From assembly GCA_013368375.1 (NCBI GenBank), contig JAACJP010000113.1, positions 1-13,941 of the forward strand: 13,941 nucleotides of DNA, read 5' to 3'. The translations under genes were made by a program, and so were the position numbers. The notes beneath the pieces are model-generated. The model was not told where the DNA came from, made no database searches, and saw only the letters and a program-made list of their open reading frames with translations. Position 1 is the first letter of the stretch. Each line of letters starts with the position of its first letter. Shown in pieces: positions 1 through 8,532 of the stretch. This stretch comes from Tricholomella constricta. Its lineage: Eukaryota; Basidiomycota; Agaricomycetes; Agaricales; Lyophyllaceae.

Positions 1-2642
1 GAAGTTGTTGGCTTGTAGGGCCTCCTCGTCGTCCCATGCGATTTCCTGGTCTTGCGCCTTACCTTCCCTACCTGAGTCCGGGTCCTGATCATGACTTTCG
101 GCGTTCAAGCGTGCGTTCCTGTTCCCTTGAGCCGTTTGCGGCGTCGTGCGGCTTGCGGGTCCGGCCGAAGGTCCCATCGGAGGTCGTGCGGAGGTGTTGG
201 GGGTTCGCGTTATTCGCCCAGAGGGGTTTGTAGGACTCTGGATTTTCTATGCGATGTTCCCAGTACCTCCGATCGATTTGAGTGACCAGATCTCGGTAAC
301 CTTCGTAGGTTTCGGGGCTTGGTGCGATGGCCAGGACGTTGAGGATTCGCGGGGGAGCGCTTTCCGGAGTGTGAACTGCAGCGCTACCCAGTTCCAACCT
401 GTTTCGTACGCTTCTTGTTCGAACTTGACGATGAATGCTGTGAACTTTTCCCAGTCCTTCATTTTCAGTCGCGAAATGTTGTTCTCGGCTTCCACTCTCG
501 AGTTCGGTATTCCGAAGCGTGATCCTAGTTCGTGTACGAATCCTTCCCAATTCGTGAACATTGGGTGTTGGGGGTTGTACGTGAGTTGCAGTCGAAAGTA
601 GTCCATAGCTCCGTCCTTTAAGTAGGAGCTCGCGAATGACACCTTCAGGTGGTCCTGTTCGTAGGTGATCGCCTTGGCTTGAAACGTTACTAGGCATTCC
701 GTGACGAAGGTCTTCCATCTCCTCGGTTCTTTTCCCGTGAAGGGGTCCGGTTTCCTGATGTCGATCTTCGATTCCAGGTTTAGGAGGTGCCGATACTGTT
801 CCGGGGTCAAGTTTTGGTTTGGGCCTAAGAATTGTTGCGGTGGAGGTGGGGGTCGTTGGGGGTTTGCGAAGTGGCCTCCCCCTTGGTTTCCGGGCGGGCC
901 TCCTCCTCCTCCTCCTCCGTGACCTCCCCCTCCCCATCCTGGGCCTCCTCCTCCCCATCCCGGACCTCCGGGGCCTCCAGGGCCTCCTGGTCCTTGTGGT
1001 GGTCCGTATCCTCCGTGACCTCCTCCTCCTCCGGGACCTCCTGTTCCCCGGGACCTCCCCCGCCTCCACCGGGGCTCCCCCTCCTCCTCCGTAACCTCCT
1101 CCTCCCCTCCTGGTCCTCCGGGACCGTTTCCCCATTGAGATCCTCTCGGGGTAGGTGGTCCCGAAGATCCCGGAGGTGGTTGGGGCTGTGGAGGTGGTCC
1201 GTTGTACTGAGGGATTGGTCGTCCGCCGGGTATTGGTGGGGCTGGTCCGCGGTTGTAGTCAGTTCTGTATTGTTCGAACTGGGGGAACTGTTGTTGGGTC
1301 CCTTGCCTTCCTTCGAGGATGTTCACATTTTGACCGGGGCTGGGGTCCGCTCCGAGTCCCCGTCGTTCTCTTGGGGAGATGGGCGTGGGCCTTGCGGTGA
1401 CCTCCTGTTCTGAGTCGCCAGGTGAGGTGGTGTTTGGCGCCAGTCTTCTCGTGTCCTTGGGGGTGCTCCTCCTTCTTCCGGTTTTCTTCGCGTAATTCGT
1501 AGCTATGAGGTACGACAACGGCGTTGGGATTCCTTGTTCCGACGGAGGTAGGGGAATTTCTCGGTTCCCTCTGAGGAGCTCCTTCTTGTTTGCGGAGGTC
1601 TTTGTGGGCCTTGAAAACCCGAGTTTGGCCTGGAAAACGGTCCTTCGAAGAGGGGTTCTCTTCGGGGATCCTTTGCAAATTGTGGGCTCCCCAGAACCCG
1701 AACGTCGGAGCTCTTCGAGCGTCTGCCCCGGTGTGGTGGGTTCGAACCTTCTTGGCTGGAGTGCGTTCCTTGGTTCATCCTCCTGAGTAGAGCCGAAGCT
1801 GTCTGCGTATTGACGTGCTTGTCGCTCGTGGAGGTTCTTCGAATCTAGTTTCGATTCTGGAGGGAACGGGCTCCTGAATTGGCATGTGGAAGGAACGTCC
1901 CGCGCTTTGGGGGTCGGAGAATCTTCTTCGTCGTTGGACGTCTGGATTTCTCCAGCCAGAGCGCGTAACCTTCTTTCGTTTCCCCCCATTTGTAGCAACA
2001 CCGTCAGTTGTGGGGGTAATCGATGGGCTTCGTGCAGTTGTGGTCGACAACACGAGGTTGGCCCATTGTTCCGGTGTTCGGGTTGATGATCCATCCCCAT
2101 GGTTTCGACTAGGAGCTCGTGCGCTTGTCGTGAAAACTCTCTCGCGTCATGCGGAGCTCGTAGAGTATCCTTTCGTGGTCTGAACCGTGTAGGAAGGGGT
2201 TTTGTTGACGAGCGAATGTCCCTGTCCTCCTCCCGCGCCCTATCCCTCCTCTGGAACATCTCCGGGTGCCTCAACCTTTCGTAGTACGACCCGGGAGTCT
2301 GGTTACTTGAAGGCGGAGGTCCGGAGGTCGTTGCGGATGGTGGTAAGGGGGGATAGTTGGGGGTGGCGAGTTTGATAGGACGGGTTGAAACGTTTGAGGG
2401 GGTTCGGGGTAGGGGTCGTCGAGGGTCCTGACTGACTGAGGAAAAGTCCCCCTCATGTTGGCCGGTTGGAAGATCTGTTTCCAGCCTGGACCTGTTGGTC
2501 CGAAAGTCCCTTGCATCGGAGGTCCTGTTGAGGCAGGGGAAGTTTCGAAAGGTGGTGGTGAAGGTCTCCTTTGAGTGAAGGAAGGACCTTCGAAGTTTTG
2601 ATAGCGGATGGTTGTGTTGGGCTCCACTATCGTCGAGGACAT
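1..2642 (-). pseudogene. retrotransposon gag polyprotein, frameshifted
   Basis: Gag forms the structural core of the retrotransposon particle. The likely start is the ATG at 2640-2642 (MSSTIVEPN). Coding then changes frame repeatedly: one frame from 2642 to about 2345; a second from about 2330 (PGSYYERLRHPEMF) to about 350; a third from about 350 to 185 (ILNVLAIAPSPETYEGY, then a short RYWE segment); and the remaining frame from about 185 to 1 (ending AWDDEEALQANNF). A local double switch is likely at 2100-2215, where FLHGSDHERILYELRM reads in another frame. The capsid-type domain spans roughly 350-750, with WKTFV, YLKDGAMDYF, WEGFVHELGSRFG and WEKFTAFIVKFEQEA as its core. N-terminal to it lies a Gly/Pro-rich linker. 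No CCHC zinc knuckle is seen; it may lie beyond the window edge. Decay of a dead copy is the simplest explanation. Confidence 0.8.
836..1130 (-). repeat. low-complexity Gly/Pro-rich segment inside gag
   Basis: The plus strand reads as runs of CCTCCTCCT and related triplets. On the coding (minus) strand this gives a glycine-rich tract with repeated GPGGPGG, GWGGGGPGW and HGGGGGGG units, placed just before the capsid-type domain. The plus-strand open frames here are only the complementary reading of this simple sequence. Confidence 0.85.
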
Positions 2643-2998
2643 GTCCGGTGGGTGGGAGGACCTCGATATTATGTTAGGACTCTGTGTAGCACGCCGGTTA
2701 CAGAAGTGTTCTGGAACCACCGAAGCGGACAGGCCTGACGTTCGTTGAGGAAGACGGCCTTCGAATAGGATATCCGGAGGTCGTGAGCGTCGACGAAGGC
2801 GTTCACGAGAGCGTTTACGAGAACGTGTGAAGCTCAAGAGATACGAGTGAAAGAAACAGAATAGATTGAGAGTGGAAAAGAAACCGAGAACAGAGACTAG
2901 TCGTAACAATAAGCAATATCGAGGTAAGGTGTCAAAGAAGAAAGTGGTGTCATATATGTACCGCGGACGTGCGTGGGAAAGCGTAGAAGGTGGGAGTT

Positions 2999-3785
2999 TA
3001 GGGGTGGTCGATTAGGGACGGTCGTGACAAGTACACGAAGAAGGCCCAAGCCCAGATGGAAGCTGACTATGCAATGAGGAAGCTGATGGACAAGGAAAAT
3101 GAGAGGCTACGCACACAGCTTTTCGGAAAAACAAAGAAACAGCCAAAACCGAGGGAAGGAGGCTCTGGTGCTCGCCATATGACAAGCAAAGAGATGATAG
3201 ATGCGCTGGCCAAGGCAGATTGGGAGGACCGGATTGGTGATGTGCACCAGGAGGTGGCCGAACGATTCAAGCAGATTCGCCGTGACCTCAAAGCAGGCGA
3301 AGCAGCCGAGAAGGCGGATCGTGAGCGCAGGAAGAAAGCAGCGCTGGCAGCCCAAAAAAGAAGCCCAAAAAGCCTTGAAGACGGCCTTCGAGTTCGCACT
3401 CAAACGAATCGCGCAAGCCCAACAGGAGGCGAAGCGCGCGTGGGGGAATCACCAGAAGGCCGAGGCAGCAGCAGTAAAAAAAGCAGCAGCTGATGCCAAG
3501 AAGGCTGCACTGGCTGCGAAAAGAGCTGATGCAGAGGCAAAGAAAGCAGGGAAAGCAAAGTTGAGGTCAGCACGAGCGGCAGTGGAGACACAAACAGCTC
3601 ACCCGATACCACTCTCCCCAAGCACAAGCACCCTCCCGTCCCACAGCCGACCCCGGCCTCGACCGCGCCCTAAATGTCGTCCTGAGGCTGGATATGAAGA
3701 GAAGACAAGTGCAGAACACAGTCAAGAGGAACCAATTGGCGTGGGAGTTGGAGTTCGACGCAGTCAACGACGAGCAAAGGCATGA
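2999..3785 (+). pseudogene. C-terminal tail of a DDE-type (pogo/Tc1-like) transposase, truncated and frameshifted
   Basis: The frame opens directly after an in-frame TAG at 2999-3001. It reads DKYTKKAQAQ then MEADYAMRKLMDKENERLR and continues through a highly charged coiled coil. The pattern (a leucine/charge heptad segment with KENERLR, a Lys-rich linker, a GARHMTS-like motif, then long Ala/Lys/Glu helices) resembles the C-terminal tails of basidiomycete DDE transposases; this is from family memory, not a search. The catalytic DDE domain is absent. Near 3354-3359 a run of six A coincides with a switch from the first frame to the +1 frame, which then encodes KEAQKALKTAFEFALKR and runs to TGA at 3783-3785. 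The C-terminus is Arg/Pro-rich. The alternative is an unrelated coiled-coil protein exon. Confidence 0.55.
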
Positions 3786-4524
3786 TGGTTGTTTACTCCA
3801 TCTCGCTTCCGAAAACCGGCGGCGAAGCTGTGCCTGACCCGTTTCCCTGGTTTGATCATTTTTTGTCCCATCTTCGGAGAATATTCACTGTCCCTCTTGT
3901 TGGCCTCGTAAAAATATAATGACTATATAAAACATCACTCCATATGCTATTCCATCTATACATATCATCACTTGAGGAGATTCTCTGTTTTTGGGCATGC
4001 GACAACAAAAATGGTCTTGTGTGACTCGTTACCTATTAAGGCACAGTATCGATCGGTCACGCCCATCGAGACGCGACGCGTTTCGCCTCGAATGATGAAT
4101 CCTCGATCTCAATTTGGCCTGCTCTGCTCTGCTCCTCTTCGGGGCTGCAATACCATTCAACCATGTAATGATGCTCAAATTCTGACTCGAAATAGAAGTT
4201 GGATCGTGACAGATCCTTGTCTGACATTTCCTACATCGAGTTTGTTGAAGGAAAGTCCAGTAACGGAAGCAAAGGACAAACGGAGTATGTGTTTGTATCA
4301 CAATCGTGAATGTCATGGAAGATGTAGAGCCCATGAATTTACGGTTCAGAGGTGTATAGTATGCAGACTTATCGAGAAATTTGTTCCTGAGCCTAATCAT
4401 TCAACGGATTCCCACACGATGGACAGCAACGCACGCACGGGCCTGAGCGCCAACTTCCTTTCTCCCTCTGTTCATGCATTATTCTTCTTGAAGCCCACTT
4501 CCTTCATAATATATCCTAATAACT
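3786..4524. other. intergenic region upstream of the histone deacetylase
   Basis: I see no convincing gene. A TATATAAA box lies at 3924-3931, and a 194-codon plus-strand frame (3972-4556) follows it, but that frame overlaps the deacetylase start and resembles no family known to me. The last 100-200 bases before 4525 presumably hold the deacetylase promoter; no clear TATA or CAAT element stands out there. Confidence 0.5.
3924..3931 (+). promoter_or_regulatory. TATA-like box
   Basis: The perfect TATATAAA octamer sits in an AT-rich stretch about 590 bases upstream of the deacetylase ATG. That is too far for a usual core promoter of that gene, so it may belong to an unannotated transcript, to old transposon sequence, or be chance. 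Confidence 0.2.
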
Positions 4525-6863
4525 ATGTCCAAGCGGAGGGTCACATACTACTATGATCGTGAGTATACTCGCCTTTCAACTTAGATTTGCTTCCGTTGAC
4601 GCGCGCGTGGACCCACTCAGCGGACACTGGTGCATACACATACGGCCTCGGCCACCTCATGAAACCCCACCGAGTAAGCGTTACCCACGAGCTGGTGAAC
4701 GCATACGACATGCTCGGGCAGATGCACGTCCTGGTGTGTCAGACCCCAATGACCGTGTGCCACTCGTTCTCAACCTCGTCAGAAACCCAGAAGAGCAACG
4801 CCAGAGTCCATGACCGCGTTCCACACCGACGAATACATCCATTTCCTCAATCGAGTGACGGCCCGAGACTGTGGAAGAGATGACAGGTCACGGATCCAGA
4901 TGTACGCAATCATTTCGCCCCCCCCCCCCCGGACCTCCTTCTTCTCACAACGCCCGACTCGGACTGGTTTAGTTTTGGTCGGGGACGATAATCCCGCATT
5001 CGAGGGTGTTTTCGAGTTCTGTTCCATATCTGCCGGCGGCTCGATATGTGCGTGTAGCAAGCAAGCCACTTTGATCTCTCTCCCACCATTCACATGACAT
5101 ATATCCTCAGGTGCCTCGGAGCGAATAGCGGACGGCTCAGCTGACATTGCTATAAACTGGGCCGGGGGGCTGCACCACGCCAAGAAGCGAGAAGCATCCG
5201 GCTTTTGCTACATCAACGACATCGTCCTCGGGATCCTGGAGCTCCTCCGGACGTACCCCCGTGTCCTGTACATCGACATCGACTGCCATCATGGCGACGG
5301 CGTCGAAGAGGCGTTTTACACGACGGACCGGGTCATGACGTGCAGTTTCCATAAATTCGGTGAGTACTTCCCTGGCACGGGGACACAGGAGGATAGGGGC
5401 AGAGGGAAGGGGAAAGGGTACTCCATCAACGTGCCCTTGAAGGACGGCATCACGGACGAGGCGTTCCAGAGCGTATTCGACCCGGTACGTCATACATACC
5501 TCATACTCCATATTTCTCAGGAAGCGCTATTATTTGCTAAACGGACCCGTGTCCCAGATTATAGCCAAGATCCTCGAGGTATACCGGCCGTCCGCTGTGG
5601 TGCTGCAGTGCGGTGCCGACTCCTTGGCAGGCGACCGGCTCGGCTGCTTCAACATAACGATGGAGGGGCACGCACACTGCGTGCAGTTCTTGCGGAAATA
5701 CAACATACCCCTTATACTGTTAGGCGGGGGCGGATACACCGTCAAGAACGTCGTGCGCGTCTGGGCGTACGAGACCGCCTGTGCACTAGGCATCGAGGCC
5801 GACATCGACCCCAACCTGCCCTGGAACTCGTATTTCGAATGGTTCGGCCCCCGATACCGCTTGGAAGTCTTGGAGAATAACATGGAGGACCTGAATGTGA
5901 GGGATGGGCTGCTGGATAAGATAAGGTTAGTGACGCTACTGTTATCCCGTCTGTTTTTGGGTAAAGTCTTGTGTGGAGATGTGGGGTTGCTCATTAGAGG
6001 AAATGATCATGAAATTATTATTATGAACAGAATAACGGCATTGCAGCAGCTGCAGGAGTTGGCCCCGGCGCCTTCGGTCGGTATGCATGACGTCCCTAGG
6101 GAAAGCATCGGGCACCATCTCGGGCTCCGCAGCGATCAAGTCCGGGCTAGGGATGCGCTGGACTCGAGACTCGCGCGTAAGTCCCCCCCCCACTCTAATT
6201 CCCATTCTTATTTATTCGAAACCTTGATAGAACATGCGCGATACGTATACGACCTGCAACCCGAGTCCGACACGCCTTCCTCCACCTCCTCCTCCTCCAC
6301 GACCACCTCCGAAAAGTCCTGGGACTCGAACTCGAACTCGGACGAGGACGACGACGAGAACGACGACGTGGACGACGGTAACGGTGCCAACAACTCCAGA
6401 TCCCGTACACGCACACGCCGGGCGGCAACAGCAGCGCATGAGCATCCTCACGGGACAATACTTCGACGTGCCTCCCCCCTACGAGCTCACCACAACAGCA
6501 GCAGCAGCAGCAGCAGCCGCGGGGTACGGCGACCTCGGGCTCGGGCTCGCGCGGCGTGCTGCGAAAAGGCGGTTCTTCCAGAGCGGCGCGCGGTGGGACG
6601 AGACTGTGGAGGATGTCGTGGCGAAGCGGTACTACCCCATGCCCCCGATGTCACCCATGTCCATGTCCATGTCCATGCCCATGTCGGTGTCGGTATCGGG
6701 CGGGGCAGGAGGCATGGGCGGCCGGCAGTATCAGCACCAGTATCAGCACCAGCATCCGCATCAGCATCAGTACCAGTACCAGTACCAGTATCAGTGTGTG
6801 GTGGATGATGAGATGGTGACGGAGGAGGATGAGTGGGATGACTCGGAGGTTGTCGATCCTTGA
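4525..6863 (+). CDS. RPD3: class I histone deacetylase, RPD3 type, 8 exons, with two apparent frameshifts
   Basis: Zn-dependent lysine deacetylase expected to remove acetyl groups from histone tails in nuclear corepressor complexes. Proposed exons: 4525-4558, 4621-4733, 4783-4901, 4973-5047, 5111-5484, 5558-5925, 6031-6176, 6231-6863. All introns are GT-AG (49-105 bp). The start [11 protein letters not shown] matches class I N-termini. Active-site codons are intact: the His-His pair of GGLHHAKK (5173-5178), zinc ligands Asp 5281-5283 and His 5287-5289 (DIDCHHGD), Asp 5618-5620 ([11 protein letters not shown]), and Tyr 5735-5737 (GGGGYT). SISAGGS and [11 protein letters not shown] favour RPD3 over HOS2. 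After the catalytic domain come a Ser/acidic stretch, an [16 protein letters not shown] motif, an Ala run, Met-Ser and Gln/Tyr/His repeats, and an acidic end. Total about 619 residues. The frame breaks at about 4861 and again just before the MSILTG motif; each fits one surplus base, or two missing. Confidence 0.92.
4918..4930. repeat. C13 homopolymer inside deacetylase intron 3
   Basis: Thirteen consecutive C lie 16 bases after the donor of the intron 4902-4972. A second run of nine C (6183-6191) lies just after the donor of the intron 6177-6230. Both are in introns, where length changes would not affect the protein. Confidence 0.9.
6498..6793 (+). repeat. microsatellite-like repeats in the deacetylase C-terminal tail
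   Basis: Three simple-repeat blocks are translated in frame. A GCA run near 6498-6519 encodes poly-Ala. CCATGT hexamers near 6654-6685 encode alternating Met-Ser/Pro. CAG-TAT/CAC units near 6727-6793 encode Gln-His-Gln-Tyr repeats. They follow the MSILTG motif and precede the acidic C-terminus, so this tail is probably disordered and variable in length. Confidence 0.85.
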
Positions 6864-7066
6864 GGCCGGGGGTTGGAGTGGGGTGGGAAGGGGTGGGAGG
6901 GGGCGGGTAGTGTATTTCTATTGATATCCTGCCGCGTTAGCGCGAGCGCGTTTATGACCAGCTTAGCATTTGTATACTTTTGTCCATTATATTATCTGGA
7001 ACCACCGCTCACTTTTAAATTTAGAAGGATATGTTTGTTGAGGTGAATCGTTTGCTGGCTGTGCGA

Positions 7067-7090
7067 GGTTCGGGTTCAGGTTCAGGTTCA
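7067..7090. repeat. GGTTCA hexamer array, 4 units
   Basis: One GGTTCG unit is followed by three exact GGTTCA units in intergenic DNA. Confidence 0.85.
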
Positions 7091-7521
7091 TGAATGGAGG
7101 GAGCGAGCGCGGGGACTTGGATGATAATATAATACGGCGGGCGACGGGCGTGCTGTATGATATGTGGTACATCGTGTATAGTATATGTAGTATATATATC
7201 GTCCGCTCCAATCAGAGTCCGTGAAACGTCATCGTCATGCAAGTCGTGGCTTTGGTGCGGGGGATAACAAAAGTACATACATACGGCAATAACGAGACGA
7301 AATGGAAGGTGAGAGTGAAAATGGGTATAGTAGTATATAGATAGTCACTGTGCGGAGCTAATTCGACCGACGCTTGTCAGCCAATAATGATATCAAAACC
7401 GGGTCATGCGACGGCCAAAGAAAGACTTGCATACATACATCATAAACAATGTCAATCAGGCCGCTTGACTTTCCAAGGAGAGGAGGGTAGGTTTGCTAAA
7501 AGGCACTCGTAGTCATCGATC

Positions 7522-7542
7522 ATTGACTATTGACTATTGACT
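7522..7542. repeat. ATTGACT heptamer, 3 exact copies
   Basis: Three perfect tandem copies of a 7-base unit lie in the gap between the deacetylase and the small minus-strand ORF. The TGACT core resembles half of a bZIP (Gcn4/AP-1) site, but no function can be claimed. Confidence 0.85.
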
Positions 7543-7611
7543 GCACACAGTCTCTGCAAAAGAAAAATCCGGGGATTCAGAATGGCGATCACAGAAAACG
7601 AAGGATCAGAA

Positions 7612-7866
7612 TCAGAATAGAAACCTGCTTATTGACGCCTCAGCTTCCGGAACATGCAGTCTATGTGCAATAGCGACGAGCGAGCGAAGCACGCTGTCCA
7701 TATCCGCGGTGGTCGCGTCGAGCGGGGGCGGAGCATTGAAATCGAGAAACGCGGACGCGGTCTTGTCGAATGATGGAGGGAGAAGGTCGTAGAGGGAGAG
7801 CAGCGCGACCAGACGCAACCGCAAGGTCTTTGTTTCATTCGAGTCCGAGTCCGCTAGCGACGACAT
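7612..7866 (-). CDS. putative small protein, 84 residues, unknown function
   Basis: The frame runs from ATG 7864-7866 (MSSLADSDSNETKTLRLRL) to TGA at 7612-7614. An in-frame ATG six codons earlier (7882-7884) falls in a GCACT-repeat stretch and is less likely. The product has an amphipathic Leu-rich helix (residues about 12-30), an LPPSFDKTASAFLDF segment and a second helix with LRSLVAIAHRLHVPEAEA. The regular hydrophobic spacing and lack of low complexity suggest a real helical protein, but I recognise no family. It converges with the deacetylase. It could be one exon of a longer spliced gene or a chance ORF. Confidence 0.4.
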   Translation of the reverse strand: MSSLADSDSNETKTLRLRLVALLSLYDLLPPSFDKTASAFLDFNAPPPLDATTADMDSVLRSLVAIAHRLHVPEAEASISRFLF

Positions 7867-7884
7867 GACTGCACTGCACTGCAC

Positions 7885-8532
7885 GGGACTGCAGCGAAGA
7901 GGGGTCGGGGGTTGTTGGTTCGAGGGCCCGGGCTTCTTTCCTTGGAAGGGAGGGGGTGCTGGTCAAGATATACTTGCTGCAGTGGGCATTTACTACACAA
8001 GGGGATGGATGATTTAGATGAGATTCCGGCTTGAGTTATGTATGGCGGGAGGGTTTCGCCGACACGTCGGACAGAAGTATCCCGCACTAGTACTTGGAAC
8101 ATACATACACCTTCCATTTGGTCCGTAATTGGAAAGAGAAAAAAACGGAGACGGGCGGGGGCTAGATGGACACCGAAACAGGTTGAGATCTCACCAACCG
8201 CGCTCCACACGGGGTTGTGAAATCTGCGCGCCTATCGCTTGGCGGGGCCTGGATTGCAGCTTTTTGGCGCTTGCTTGCCGGACGGGGAGTCGTAAAGTGC
8301 GATTATAGTCCGTTTATGGAAACACCTGTAGATTTGCCCACCAGAAACTCAATCTGATTTTTCTGCGTGTCCAAGGAAAGGGTCCTCATAGATACTTGTC
8401 CCCGGATGGATTTAATCATAGTGTAATGCGGAGAAGGCGATATTGGAAATAAGAGCGACACCAGATGAACGAACTACGAAAACAAGTGGACTGCTGGTAA
8501 CAGCTTCCTTCATGTCGGCGATAGACAGGCCG
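7885..8532. other. intergenic region
   Basis: A 118-codon minus-strand frame (7854-8210) overlaps the start of the small ORF, but it looks compositionally random. The stretch would hold the promoter of the small minus-strand ORF and the 3' flank of the F-box gene. No RNA gene or repeat is apparent. Confidence 0.5.

Larger units (their letters stand above)
1..2909 (-). mobile_element. 5' (gag) portion of a decayed LTR retrotransposon, Ty3/Gypsy-like
   Basis: Minus-strand coding signal runs from about 2642 down to position 1. It contains a proline-rich N-terminal region, a glycine-rich stretch and a Retrotrans_gag-type capsid domain. No reverse transcriptase, integrase or RNase H is visible; in this orientation they would lie left of the window. 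No 5' LTR can be recognised to the right: only about 140 bases separate the open frame (ending 2909) from unrelated transposase sequence, too little for a usual LTR plus leader. The element is therefore probably truncated at its 5' end, or its LTR has diverged beyond recognition by eye. The superfamily is inferred from the gag domain alone, so Copia or another LTR group is not strictly excluded. Confidence 0.8.
6864..7611. other. intergenic region between convergent genes
   Basis: This holds the 3' flank of the deacetylase and, if real, that of the small minus-strand gene. It contains a GGTTCR hexamer array (7067-7090), AT-rich TATAG/TATGTA stretches around 7150-7200 and 7325-7345, and an ATTGACT heptamer array (7522-7542). 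I find no coding frame that looks conserved and no RNA gene. Confidence 0.6.

Noticed and set aside
36..601. Plus-strand open frames at the left end
   Set aside because: They are antisense to the gag domain, which has clear retrotransposon sequence on the minus strand.
701..1413. Plus-strand Pro/Ser/Leu-rich frames
   Set aside because: They are the complement of the glycine-rich gag tract; the composition comes from simple CCT repeats.
3350..3362. Programmed ribosomal frameshift at the A6 run of the transposase tail
   Set aside because: The needed change is +1, and the A-AAA-AAG heptamer is not positioned in the zero frame for -1 slippage. A surplus base is simpler.
3972..4556. 194-codon plus-strand frame with several Cys, downstream of a TATA box
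   Set aside because: It overlaps the deacetylase start and first splice donor, resembles no known family, and has a comparable antisense frame. Chance ORF is most likely.
6378..6399. 22-base intron as explanation for the second deacetylase frame change
   Set aside because: GT and AG are present and the phase fits, but 22 bases is well below the 49-base minimum seen in this window.
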